Below are positions 12,103 to 24,100 of a stretch of 41,388 nucleotides of DNA, one piece after another. The position numbers and the translations under genes were made by a program. Position 1 is the first letter of the stretch, and each line of letters begins with the position of its first letter. The DNA lies in assembly GCF_000003605.2 (NCBI RefSeq), contig NW_003158725.1:415914-457301 (forward strand), read 5' to 3'. The notes below the pieces were generated by a model. That model saw only the letters and a program-made list of their open reading frames with translations. It had not been told where the DNA came from and made no database searches. Source of the stretch: Saccoglossus kowalevskii. Its lineage: Eukaryota; Hemichordata; Enteropneusta; Harrimaniidae.

Positions 12103-15100
12103 GTAAGTATGGCCATTTTCAGTACAAAATAATATTGCATAATGTGCACTGAAACATCACCTTTATGTGTCTAAATAAGATGTATCAGTTTATTTGCAGG
12201 GTGTAAAATATGTGTTATGTTCAAATTTTATATATTCATTATCAGGGGTTTTTCTAGAAAAAAACTGCAAGAGAGAGCACTGCAATTCAGCGGTGCCACC
12301 AAGTGGGGGAGATAAGGTTCTCCCTACCAGGGTGTGGAGTTTTTGATAAGTTAAAATGGAGCATTCTATGGCTTCCTTGGGGCCAAAATTACTATCAGAC
12401 AGGTCACAGTTGAAGACTATGGTCACATGTGATCCCTGGTCAATCTGAATTTTATTGTTGCCAGAGGATCTGCTCCCCAGGGTAAGGGGGCGCATGGCCA
12501 TGGCATGAGGGCACTACGCCACTGTGTCCTTGTTTAAAAAAATCCCTGCAATATACATTATGTCATAGATGTACAGATATATTGGTTTGATGATCTAATT
12601 CAAAATGGCTGAATGGTGGCCATTTTGGTGCTGAAAAATTATGGCATTCCTGAACCTGATCTCGGCATCTGACATTATAGGTTCCTGATGCACATCATTT
12701 TGTTTGTCAGATCTGATTTATAATATCTGACTGGTGGCCATTTTGTTTTAATGAATGTGGTTCGAGAGCCATATCTCTGACATACTTTGACTGATTATGT
12801 TTATTTATTTATTTGTTGCTACCCTTTAACATCAGGGGCTCACTAAGTTATTAGGAGCTACAACAAAATTATTAGAAAAGGCACATACTAGTACTATATA
12901 AATGAAAAAAAAAAACAGACAATTTAAAACTTAAAGGAAGTACAAAAAATGAAACTTTTAAACTTAAAGTGAATACAGGAAATAAATCTAATCTACATAA
13001 TCTTTTCTATAATCCATGGCATCAATAAGGAATCTTTTCACAACGAATATTTGTCATGATAATACCCCCATGTGTTTTGTAGCTTTCACACAGAACAAAG
13101 TGTTCTAGAGTTTCATCACCTTTCTTGCAGCATGGACATGTAACAGTACAATAATGGACATGTTCAAATTTTAAATATTTATTATACATCATGTCATAGG
13201 TAAACAGATATTGCTTTTGACAATCCAATTCAAAATGGCCGACCAGTGGCCATTTTGTTTTAATTAATGCTGTTCCAATATCTCTCAATATGGACAAGTA
13301 ATCATTTGATGATCAGATACAAGATAACTGAATCTCAATCATTTTAATGTTAAAAAATCATCATAATCATTCATAAACAAAGCTATATATATATCTTAAA
13401 TGTTGACTGTGCCATGCATGGCTTGTTAAATTTGGGACCAAATAGTCACTGCAAGCTTATCAACTTTTTTTGACCGATTATATTTTGAGAAGACAAGTTG
13501 ACTGGGTATTGAAGTAGTTAATATTTATTGTTGATTCCATGATCATGTATTTGACCAATCATGGTAACAGTTACTGATAGTGGTTATTGACAAAGTACCG
13601 TAAAATCTGTATTAGAAGCCGCATCGCTAATAGAAGTCACACCCATTCTTTTTGAATAATTGAGAACCAAAAATTCATCATTTCTCATATGTGTAGATGC
13701 TCTAATAGAAGCCGCATGCCCTCTGTTGCATTGTACTATTTTAATAGAAGCCGCGGTTTCTAATACAGATTTTACAGTACCTATACATAATGCGTTTTGC
13801 ATCTTTACTATAACTAGACTTCTAATGTTAGAAGTGACCGATCAATAAGGAGAAGGAATTTAGAATCTCGAAAACAAGAAGAAGAAAACATTGCACAGCA
13901 AGAAGAAGATGAGCTGGAGGTAGTTTTACTGATTGTATTGTTAGCATAAAGTTTGGCATTTCAAACTTATATTTGTGCGTGGCAATTTTGTGTAGGGACA
14001 ATATAAAAAAATTGTTTTTTTTCTTCCCAAGATTCACCTGGTAACAGTACTTTTTAATTTTTGTGCATCCAGCATCATTTTGATAATTGCTGATTATTTT
14101 GTGCAGCAGTTTGGTGTATAATAATTAGTTTATTTGCATATTGAGGTAGTCTACATATCTAATTACTTTGAGGTTCAGTCAATGTATAATAATTAGGTCA
14201 TTTGCATATTGAGGTAATCTACAATGTACATATCTAATTACTTTGAGGTTAAATCAGTGTATAATAATTAGGTCATTTGCATATTGAGGTAATCCACAAT
14301 GTACATATCTAATGACTTTGAGGTTCAGTCAGTATATAATAATTATGTCATTTGCATATTGAGGTAATCTACAATGTACATATCTAATTACTTTGAGGTT
14401 CAGTCAGTATATAATAATTAGGTCATTTGCATATTGAGGTAATCCACAATGTACATATCTAATTACTTTGAGGTTCAGTCAATGTATAATAATTAGTTCA
14501 TTTGCATATTGAGGCAATCTACAATGTACATATCTAATTACTTTGAGGTTCAGTCAGTATATAATAATTAGGTCATTTGCATATTGAGGTAATCTACAAT
14601 GTACATATCTAATTACTTTGAGGTTCAGTCAATGTATAATAATTCGGTAATTTGCATATTGAGGTAATCCACAATGTACATATCTAATTACTTTGAGGTT
14701 CAGTCAGTATATAATAATAAGGTCATTTGCATATTGAGGTAATCTACAATGTACATATCTAATTACTTTGAGGTTCAGTCAGTGTATAATAATTCGGTAA
14801 TTTGCATAGTGAGGTAATCTACAATGTACATATCTAATTTGAGGTTCAGTCAGTGTATAATAATTAGGTCATTTGCATATTGAGGTAATCTACAATGTAC
14901 ATATCTAATTTGAGGTTCAGTCAGTATATAATAATTAGGTCATTTGCATATTGAGGTAATCTACAATGTACATATCTAATTACTTTGAGGTTCAGTCAAT
15001 GTATAATAATTCGGTAATTTGCATAGTGAGGTAATCTACAATGTACATATCTAATTTGAGGTTCAGTCAATGTATAATAATTAGTTCATTTGCATATTGA

Positions 15101-18100
15101 GGCAATCTACAATGTACATATCTAATTACTTTGAGGTTCAGTCAGTATATAATAATTAGGTCATTTGCATATTGAGGTAATCTACAATGTACATATCTAA
15201 TTACTTTGAGGTTCAGTCAATGTATAATAATTCGGTAATTTGCATATTGAGGTAATCCACAATGTACATATCTAATTACTTTGAGGTTCAGTCAGTATAT
15301 AATAATAAGGTCATTTGCATATTGAGGTAATCTACAATGTACATATCTAATTACTTTGAGGTTCAGTCAGTGTATAATAATTTGGTAATTTGCATAGTGA
15401 GGTAATCTACAATGTACATATCTAATTTGAGGTTCAGTCAGTGTATAATAATTAGGTCATTTGCATATTGGTAATCCACAATGTACATATCTAATTACTT
15501 TGAGGTTCAGTCAATGTATAATAATTAGTTCATTTGCATATTGAGGCAATCTACAATGTACATATCTCATTACTTTGAGGTTCAGTCAGTATATAATAAT
15601 TGGGTCATTTGCATATTGAGGTAATCTACAATGTACATATCTAATTACTTTGAGGTTCAGTCAGTATATAATAATGCACAAATATAATTCATTTAATCTA
15701 CATATCAGATTCTTTTCTGGTGCAATGCTGTGTATAATTATCAGTTACTTTGCATATTGCTTCTCAGTTTTGCTTGCATCATAAACAGACTACAGTCTTT
15801 CATAGAACTTCTGAGCACTTCTGTGGATTATTCTAATGGATTGAGGATTTTTTTTTTTAGAAAGCACTGGCACTCAGTCGTCAAGAAATGCAGAAGCAAG
15901 CCAAAATAAGTGAATTATTTCAAGAGCAAGAAGATTATGTGAAAAAGAAACAAACTCCAACCAAAGACAATACAGCTTCTAACAAGGTATATTGATGAAA
16001 ACAAGTAAAAGTGCACTTTGTTAGATGCCTTGTCATACTTTAAATTGACATGTATTGAACAGGGTTACATGTGAAGAATCTTATAGAGGGGTTTAATCAT
16101 AACTTTGCATCAAAATATAAAAATTGGGCAAAAATTTGTGTTTGCCATAATCAATCTACAAAGAAGTTACCAATTGAAAAACGAAAATCAACACAGCTAG
16201 CCTAGATTGAGTATGACTATTGCACAAGTACGTTATCATGTAGCTATTTAAAATGTTTTCAATGAATTCATCAAAGTTTGAAAAAATGCAGAGAATTGCC
16301 TTCCTGATTGAATATCGATAAAAAGTTTGTAAAGACACTTCTTGAAAAAATGTCTTCTATATTTCTAAATCATCATCACAACATTTTACAGGAAATTGTA
16401 TCAAAAACAATGTACCATCTGACCCAATGCTTCATGAAATTTATGTAGAGTTGGATTATCATTCAAACACGCTGATATGCTGATAAAACTATGATGATTT
16501 GGAAAGCATCAAGCAAACTAACTTGGAATAACTGAGTCTCATAAGTTTATTTTATCATGCAGGTAACCTCCAGCACAGATGCTACTGAAAGCAAGTCTTC
16601 AAGTTCCCATTTTGTATCAGATGATAACTGTGGGAGGAAAATTACCAGTCATATTAGTGAAATTACACAGGAGTCAGAGAATAATATGAAGGTTGGTTTT
16701 CAGATGTAATAGTTGTGAACACTAAATGAGATCTATATACCATTTATATCTCAGTGTTTTACACATTCTATTCAGTGAGTCTTAGTAAATAGGCCACTTT
16801 CATGAGCCCTAATGCCTACACATCCTGGTACTTGTGTTGGTATGACTGCATTAAAAACATAAATGAATTCATTTTTGATTTTCTTACCAACAAAAGTACC
16901 AGGATGTCTGACTTTTTAGAGGTCACGAATTTGATCTATTGCAAATGCCATAATAGGCCTGATGCATTACCTTCAAAAGGTCACACATCCTGGTACTTTC
17001 TAGGGGTACAAATAAAGCATCAATGAGAATTTCCCTCCAAAATGCAAGCAATGTACTGTTTTGGAGTTCAAAAACATGAAAAAACATTTATGTATAAAAT
17101 TGGACATTATTGCTGTTGTAGGGCAATAGAATCTTTTGATCACAACCTATGAACTGTGTTAAATTATGTGCAAGTTGTTGTATCTTTGACTTTGCTATGG
17201 TTTCTTATACTTTTATTCATTGAGTTAGGGTTACATAATCACGGGCATGACCATGACCTTATTAGCAAATCACATTACGCCACGTATGTTGTCCTGAGCT
17301 GATCACGTGTTACGCAATAAAGAGTGGCACTTCACCGCTAACCTACAACCCGTTAACTTGTGTGTACATCTCCCTCTTTATTCTGATATGTGAATTTTCA
17401 CTTTAATAATTAAGTTTACTTTGTAGCAACGAGCTACAAAACAAGTATGTTCTATTAAATTTCAGAAAATAAAATTAAAAACATTGACAGTGAAAGGTTG
17501 AATATAGTGGTACAGCTTATTGTGTGTAACTAAATATTTGTGGTTAACAAACACAGCAACAGTCTGATAAAGTTAATATGTTGCAATTTAAGTTTTCTTT
17601 TGTTTATTCATGAATATTTTTAGGTTTTACATGCCGTCATTAACTGTTTTTATATATATCGTATCTTGGTAGTTAAGGTTACAGGGATGTGATATAAAAA
17701 AAAATCATAATATAAAGTAAAACCACAACAAAAAATACTGTGGAATACTTTATTTTTGCTGGAATTAATTTTCGTTGAAAAGGCTTTTTGGGCGTTTTGC
17801 TTGGAATTTATGAAAATGAAAATAGCGAATAAAGTATTCTACAGTAGTCATAAATATACACAAATAACAATAAAAAAATATATATACACTGTATAAAAAT
17901 AAAAAAAATCTGATTGACACTGCAATATTTTGTAATCATTATCAGAATTATAATTTGATTTACATTCCTTTTTCAGGAAATGGATTGTTCCACAACACAT
18001 GTTACTGCCTATGCTAATGACAACAATGCAGATAGGTAAGATGATCTATTTTTTTCAATACCTCTATACTACGGTAGTGGGGATTTATTCTGATTCTGAT

Positions 18101-21100
18101 GTAACAATCAAATTTGGTTGTAATCATTGTGTGATAGGGAATTCTCATAAATAAAAATGTAGTAATTCAGTCAAGGTTCAAGATGGAAACGTTGTAGTGA
18201 AAGTTAGGGAGGAATCACAAATTATTTTTATATTTTTAAATTATGCTCATTCACCAGTCAGCTTTGATTACCTGATCTAATGCATTAATAACTGATGCAG
18301 GTGGCAGTAGAGATATTTATGCTGGTTAAAAAAAAGTTAATATGTTTAATTATTCACTGGGTTTAATTTTTGCTGGTAGCTAAATGTGCCAGAAATCCGA
18401 TTATTATGCAAAGCTAACCATTGAATGTTATGTTTCACAAACCAGTGAATTTAAAACGTAGCGAGTATTCATTGAACATAATGTAAAATTAAATCCAGTG
18501 ACTATTGCTCCCTAAACAGTATTTTTACATTAACATTACATCTCTAGGAATCAGGATCATCCAAAACCAAGCAGATTTAAATTTCGAAAGAGGAAGATAG
18601 ATCCTCCACAGGAACCAATTCTTCATATTAGTAAGAAAGCTAAAGTGGAACCAGATATGCCAGAACAAGATAACATTTCTTCGGAGTATAAACCTATGGT
18701 TAGAAAAGTTAAATCAGATTTCCGAGTTAAACCTACAGTGAAGATGCGGCAATTAGTTGATAAAAGGTGAGAGGTGGATTGAGTGGGCGAAAATTTTGAA
18801 AATGTGTACTACAGAATGAAATGTCCTAAAAAGAAGCCAGTCACAGTGACTGTCAGTGTCATCCTCATGAATATCCTTAGGTTAGAGCGAAATTGACAAA
18901 TTATGTCATTTTTGTCAAACAATACATTCATTATTATAGGTTAATGCCATAAAGATGTATTAAATGAAAAATATTTGGGTCTAATATATCATAGAAAATG
19001 ATAAAAATTTGCATTTTCTGACTGTTTCTTCATGTATGAATTTTGCCCAATGATTTAGAATAAAATAATCATACGTTATTATTAAGATTCCTAATATTGT
19101 TAAAATTTTCAGCAAATTTATAATCAATTTAGCCAGTTTCCAATATGATAAGGTTTTCTATTTTATGCACTGAGAAGTTATTTCCCATAATGCATTGCAT
19201 ATATATGCAGTAACATGCTTAGGCCAAACAAAATTTAGATCTGTTTTTGTCAGTGTCAGTTTGAAAAGTCCTTCTCAAAAATTGATAAAAGAAGTGTTGT
19301 GTTTGCCGTCAGTGGCAAAACTTATTGTTTACGCATGCACACATAACTTCTTTATGTTTCATATAAAAAAAAAACGCATGACAAATTTGAATTTGGTTTT
19401 TATTGCCCTAAATCATAAATTCATATAAAGGTGAAAATTACATCTGCTAATGGAGACGAGAAGTGCGTTTCCATGATGCAAATGATCACTGAGATCTTGT
19501 GAGTAAAAAAATCACATGACTTGTTTTATCACCTCAGATACTGAAATAATGTTTCTCTGATACATGAAACCATGATATTTAAAAAAGCAGATGCAATGAA
19601 ACGCTGCTTGAGGGGGCAAAGATACGTCATGTGATTCTCTCGTTCCCAAGATCTTGGAGCCATTAGCATCTAAATTCTATTGTTACGTCCTATAGTTCAT
19701 TCTCAATGTCAGTCATACTAAAGTATCCAAAATCCTACATATAAATATTATTATATTTCCCGATTTATTGTCATGACAGATGTAAGAAACATATATCGGT
19801 ACTTGTACAATGACTTTGGTGTTTTTGTTTAATAGTTTGTATGTTTTTTCTCTCTTCTCATGAATATAGATTATTGAAATGCAAAAGGGTAAGTAAATAT
19901 ACGATATCACTGTTTTAGTCTGATGTGTTAGTTATGTTTGACTCTATATCAATATGAATACAACTAATTAAGTGAAAACACATTTAATCATTAATTAAAT
20001 TTGCATCTAGGGGCTAGAAGGTGGGGGAGGGGTGTCTCTGTGGGGTAGGGCATTTCAAAAATCTATTTGTCTCTCAAATAAGTGGAGAAAGTACAAGTTG
20101 TTAAGATGAAGTGGTGAGTTGATTCCATGACCTGTCCTATATAATGCAGTTCACCAGATTTTAAGCTTAGAGATTATCTTGTGGACATATGGATCAGATA
20201 CCAAAATGACACAAATTGTGTTATTTTACTTTTTCATTGTTTTACAAACGAGGATGACTACAATACAACATGTTTGGTACTAAACTATATTATTTTATTC
20301 TTATTTTTATTGTATTTGTATTTAGAATTGTCCTAATCTTGTAATACCTTTTATTTTAATACCATACTGAACCCGCTGATGGTTCAGTAATGTAATAAAG
20401 TTATTATTATTATTATAATATCATGATAAAACTCAATATAACTGGATATACATTATCAATAAACATATGGGAAACCCGTTTTGATAATGATGTTGTGACT
20501 GTGGTTCATAAATAAGCAGTATGTTATATATACACATATAGGTATCACATTCAAACTTTCCTCACTCTCATATATCAATTATTTTTTGTAGGCAAGAAGA
20601 CATTTTTCTTTCTCAAAACATTTATATGCACCGAATGATGTTGATCCAAACGTCTATACCAATGTTATCATTGCAATGTTTGAACAGTATCGATTAGCGG
20701 TGAAAGTAGAGCAGTCAAAATCCTTTTATTCGTGTAATACTTTTTTTGGCACCCCAATCAAACCTGGGTATCATATGAGTAACACGCTTGATGCAAGATT
20801 ACGAAATTCTAACCAGCCGATGTATGATGTCTATATTGTGAATGAAGGAGAAGATGATGACTTGGAAGTAATGGAAGAGAAAAAAACAGCAAAAAATCTT
20901 AGTCCCATTAACATGGAAGATGAAGAAGAAACAATCGACCCATTTCAGAGACCTTGTCAAGCTAGGGACCAAGAAACTAAGGTTCTTGAGTCTGACCAGA
21001 GTTCATCTGATGCAGACAACTTTCTGACCATTGGCAGAAAGCATCACCCCTCACGAAAAGCTTTGGATTTTAATTCAGCATCGCAGAATAAAGATGGCAG

Positions 21101-24100
21101 TCAAAGTAGCAATGATGAAACATTGTCAACTACAGTGAAACAAACAAGCCGTGTTATTGATTTGGCGAACGATGACACCCAGGAATTTGACAATCAGTTT
21201 GGCGAGGTAGAAGATTTGGATATAAATGTGAACAATGTCTCACAGGAGATTGCTGGAAAGAATGATTCTAATTCCATGTCAAACAAAGTCGTTCCTTCAA
21301 AGAATACTGTTGTGCGAAATGAGGATGCAGAAAATGATAGTGAAGAATATGAAAATGAGACAGGCCTTGCAATAAAAGTCAATGAAGTTGAGTTATCAGG
21401 TGATGATCTGTTTGGAAATGCTGGCTCTGATGATGAGAGTGCTGTCAGTGTGAAATCAGGTACTAAAATTGATACATCAAAGAAACGTGATGAGTGTACT
21501 AGCAGCAACATAGCAGCGCCAGTTTCCAGTGGTAGCCCACTTATCAAGAATGTTGCTGCTTCTGAGTCAAATACAAATCCGTTTGCAAGCTGGAAAACTG
21601 TTCATGATAAAACAAAACTTTCAGGATCTCAAGAAAATGGTCAAGATATCAAGTCGTCATCCCAAAACTCTATAATAAAATACTCAGAACTATGCAGTAC
21701 GGATAATATTAGCAAGAAATTATGTTACGAAGAAAAAAGACTAGTTCATTATTATCAGAAGAACCTTTTTTCAAAAGGAGCGATAGATGAAGCATTTTAT
21801 GTTTGTGATGAGGAGCCAGAGGATGCCGGAAATGAAGGGACAGATGAACAAATAGATGAAAAGCGGAAGGAATCAAACGAAGCAGAGGAGGTCAGTGTTA
21901 TTACCTGTTTATATATCTTGCAAAGTCACTTTTCGATGTCGGACATAATTGATTTGATGGGTTATTCCACAAAGCCTCACTTTGATATGAAGGGTGCCCT
22001 CAACATGCCAACATTGAATTTCAGTTTTGGTTAACATTTATCCATGTCTAACACTGATGGCTGATTTTAATTTTTTTTTAATATTTGTCGATTGTCTACA
22101 TTTTTTTCCCTCAATACCTAATATTCCCGATATGTAAACGCCTATATCAAGCTGACGCATTCAGTAACTATGACATGATGGCTCTAATCCCAGGATTTGT
22201 TACTGCTGCTTCCTTGCTGTTTCAGGAATTTAAGACAGTGCCCACCAGTTCGATGCTGAAGTATACTACTGACCAAAGTGATGTAGAAGAACCAACGACC
22301 AGTGCTGATGTGTCGCAACCAAGCCCTGAAAGGTACGTGATAGTTGATAAAATGATGATTAATACTATCTAGTTCATACAAATCACCTGTCTTTTCGTTG
22401 TGAGCATTTATTAGCTTTGTATCAATCATTTTTAACACAAAAATTGAAGTAATGCATCTTCTTGATGCCTCTCCCTTCAAAATACTTTCCTCTTGTTGTA
22501 TGGTTCTTTTTCACAACACTCTGAAATTGTTGCCTAGATTTCCCTCCAGTGGTCAGTTGTCAGATGATCGTAATGTCGATTGGCTGATAAATTGGAATAT
22601 GCTAATTTTCTGAACAATGGATGCTAGTTGTACATTTTCCCAATGTGTCGACTGATAGCTGCTACTGAGACTGAAGTACGATCGCCCCATTCCATCTTTG
22701 TGAGCTTGCAATAAATTTACATGGTTATTGACAAAAACAATTCTAGATGACTGTGGAGAGGACCCACAAACCAATGAAACACCAATAAGTTCACCAGGCT
22801 ATCTAATGTCTGCACTTCCAATATCGCCGGGCTCATTGAAACATTTGCACTTTCCATCAAATGATTGAATCATTATATAAGTGTGAATAAATGAATCGCT
22901 ATTTAAAATTTCTTGGATATTACAAAATGAGCACATCATTCCACTGTGACCTCACGGTTACATAGACTATGTTTCATTACTGATGGGATATTTTATTTTG
23001 CTCTATAGGAGTGATTCTACAACCATTCCAGTTTACGAAGTAGACAAAAATGTGAGAGACTCTGAGTCAGAACTTATTGAAGACCCTGAATCACCACAAC
23101 AGGTACTGTTTCGTCATCTGTATGACATGTTCTAGTGTACACAAATATATGGCTATAATAATCTATAGTCACTGCTTCAAGTGTACTTTTGTGCTTACAC
23201 AAAATATAGACCTAAGTCATCATCATACTGAATGAAACAGTGAAATAGCGATTGCGTATGAATTTTTGTCAACAGTAAGGCTGGCTCAAGTAGTGTATGT
23301 ACATTGGGTCAACACATGTAAATTTTGGTGTACGATCGACAGTCAGCTTTTTGGTTGAGATGCAATCCGAAAACAGGAACTTGTGCGTGTGCCCTTGTGT
23401 GCATGCATCTGTGCGTCCCCACCTGCATCTTAGAGATGCCTGGCCTGATATACATCATACCTCATACCTTATGTCTCATATGTGCATATTTATTCTTTTG
23501 GTTATCTGTTGCAAAATGGCCAAAATTGCAGTTGTTTTAATAATAGAAATTCATGAAAAATATTAAACTATGTAAATTGAACTTTATGGGACCTGAATGC
23601 ATGTATCCTTGTTTGTCAGATCCGATTCAAAATAACCAACTGGTGGCCATTTTGTTTTAGTGAATACACTTTTGTGGCCATAGCTCTGACACTCTGACTG
23701 TTCATATTCAAACTTTATATTTTTCATAAACTTGAGAAATCACAGAGACTACATATTGCAATTACTTGTATTATGTTATTGAATGCTAATAGTCAAGGTT
23801 TTGAGCATCGTCATGATTATATTGCTGGGAAGATTATTTTTCAATTATTCTGAAAATCAAAATTTTATGTTCCCGTGTATTTTACTGAACATATCCTACA
23901 TATACACATAACTGTATCAATCGTCAATCTCATCAACTGGCTGTACTTGGTTTATTTACAGGGCACTGAGTGTCCACTGTGTGGTGTGATGTTTCCACAA
24001 ACTGAAATAGAAGTACATGCCGCTGATTGTGATGGTACTGTACCAGTCAAGAGAACCAGGCCAGGTATGTATTACGTGCTTTAAAGGCGATTTAATTAAA

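Noticed and set aside
12190-12501. 103-codon minus-strand open frame in UIMC1 intron 1
   Set aside because: It lies within the MITE-like element at 12243-12550 and has no transposase or other motif.
13863-13890. Second UIM upstream (EEENIAQQEE)
   Set aside because: It has the acids but lacks the Ala-x3-Ser core.
13832-13919. UIMC1 exon 2 starting at the TTAG acceptor (13832)
   Set aside because: It would leave a one-base phase mismatch with exon 1. The acceptor at 13816-13817 keeps phase 0 and an open frame.
14110-15680. CRISPR-like array
   Set aside because: Units are contiguous 71-75 bp repeats with no unique spacers, in an intron of an animal gene. It is a satellite.
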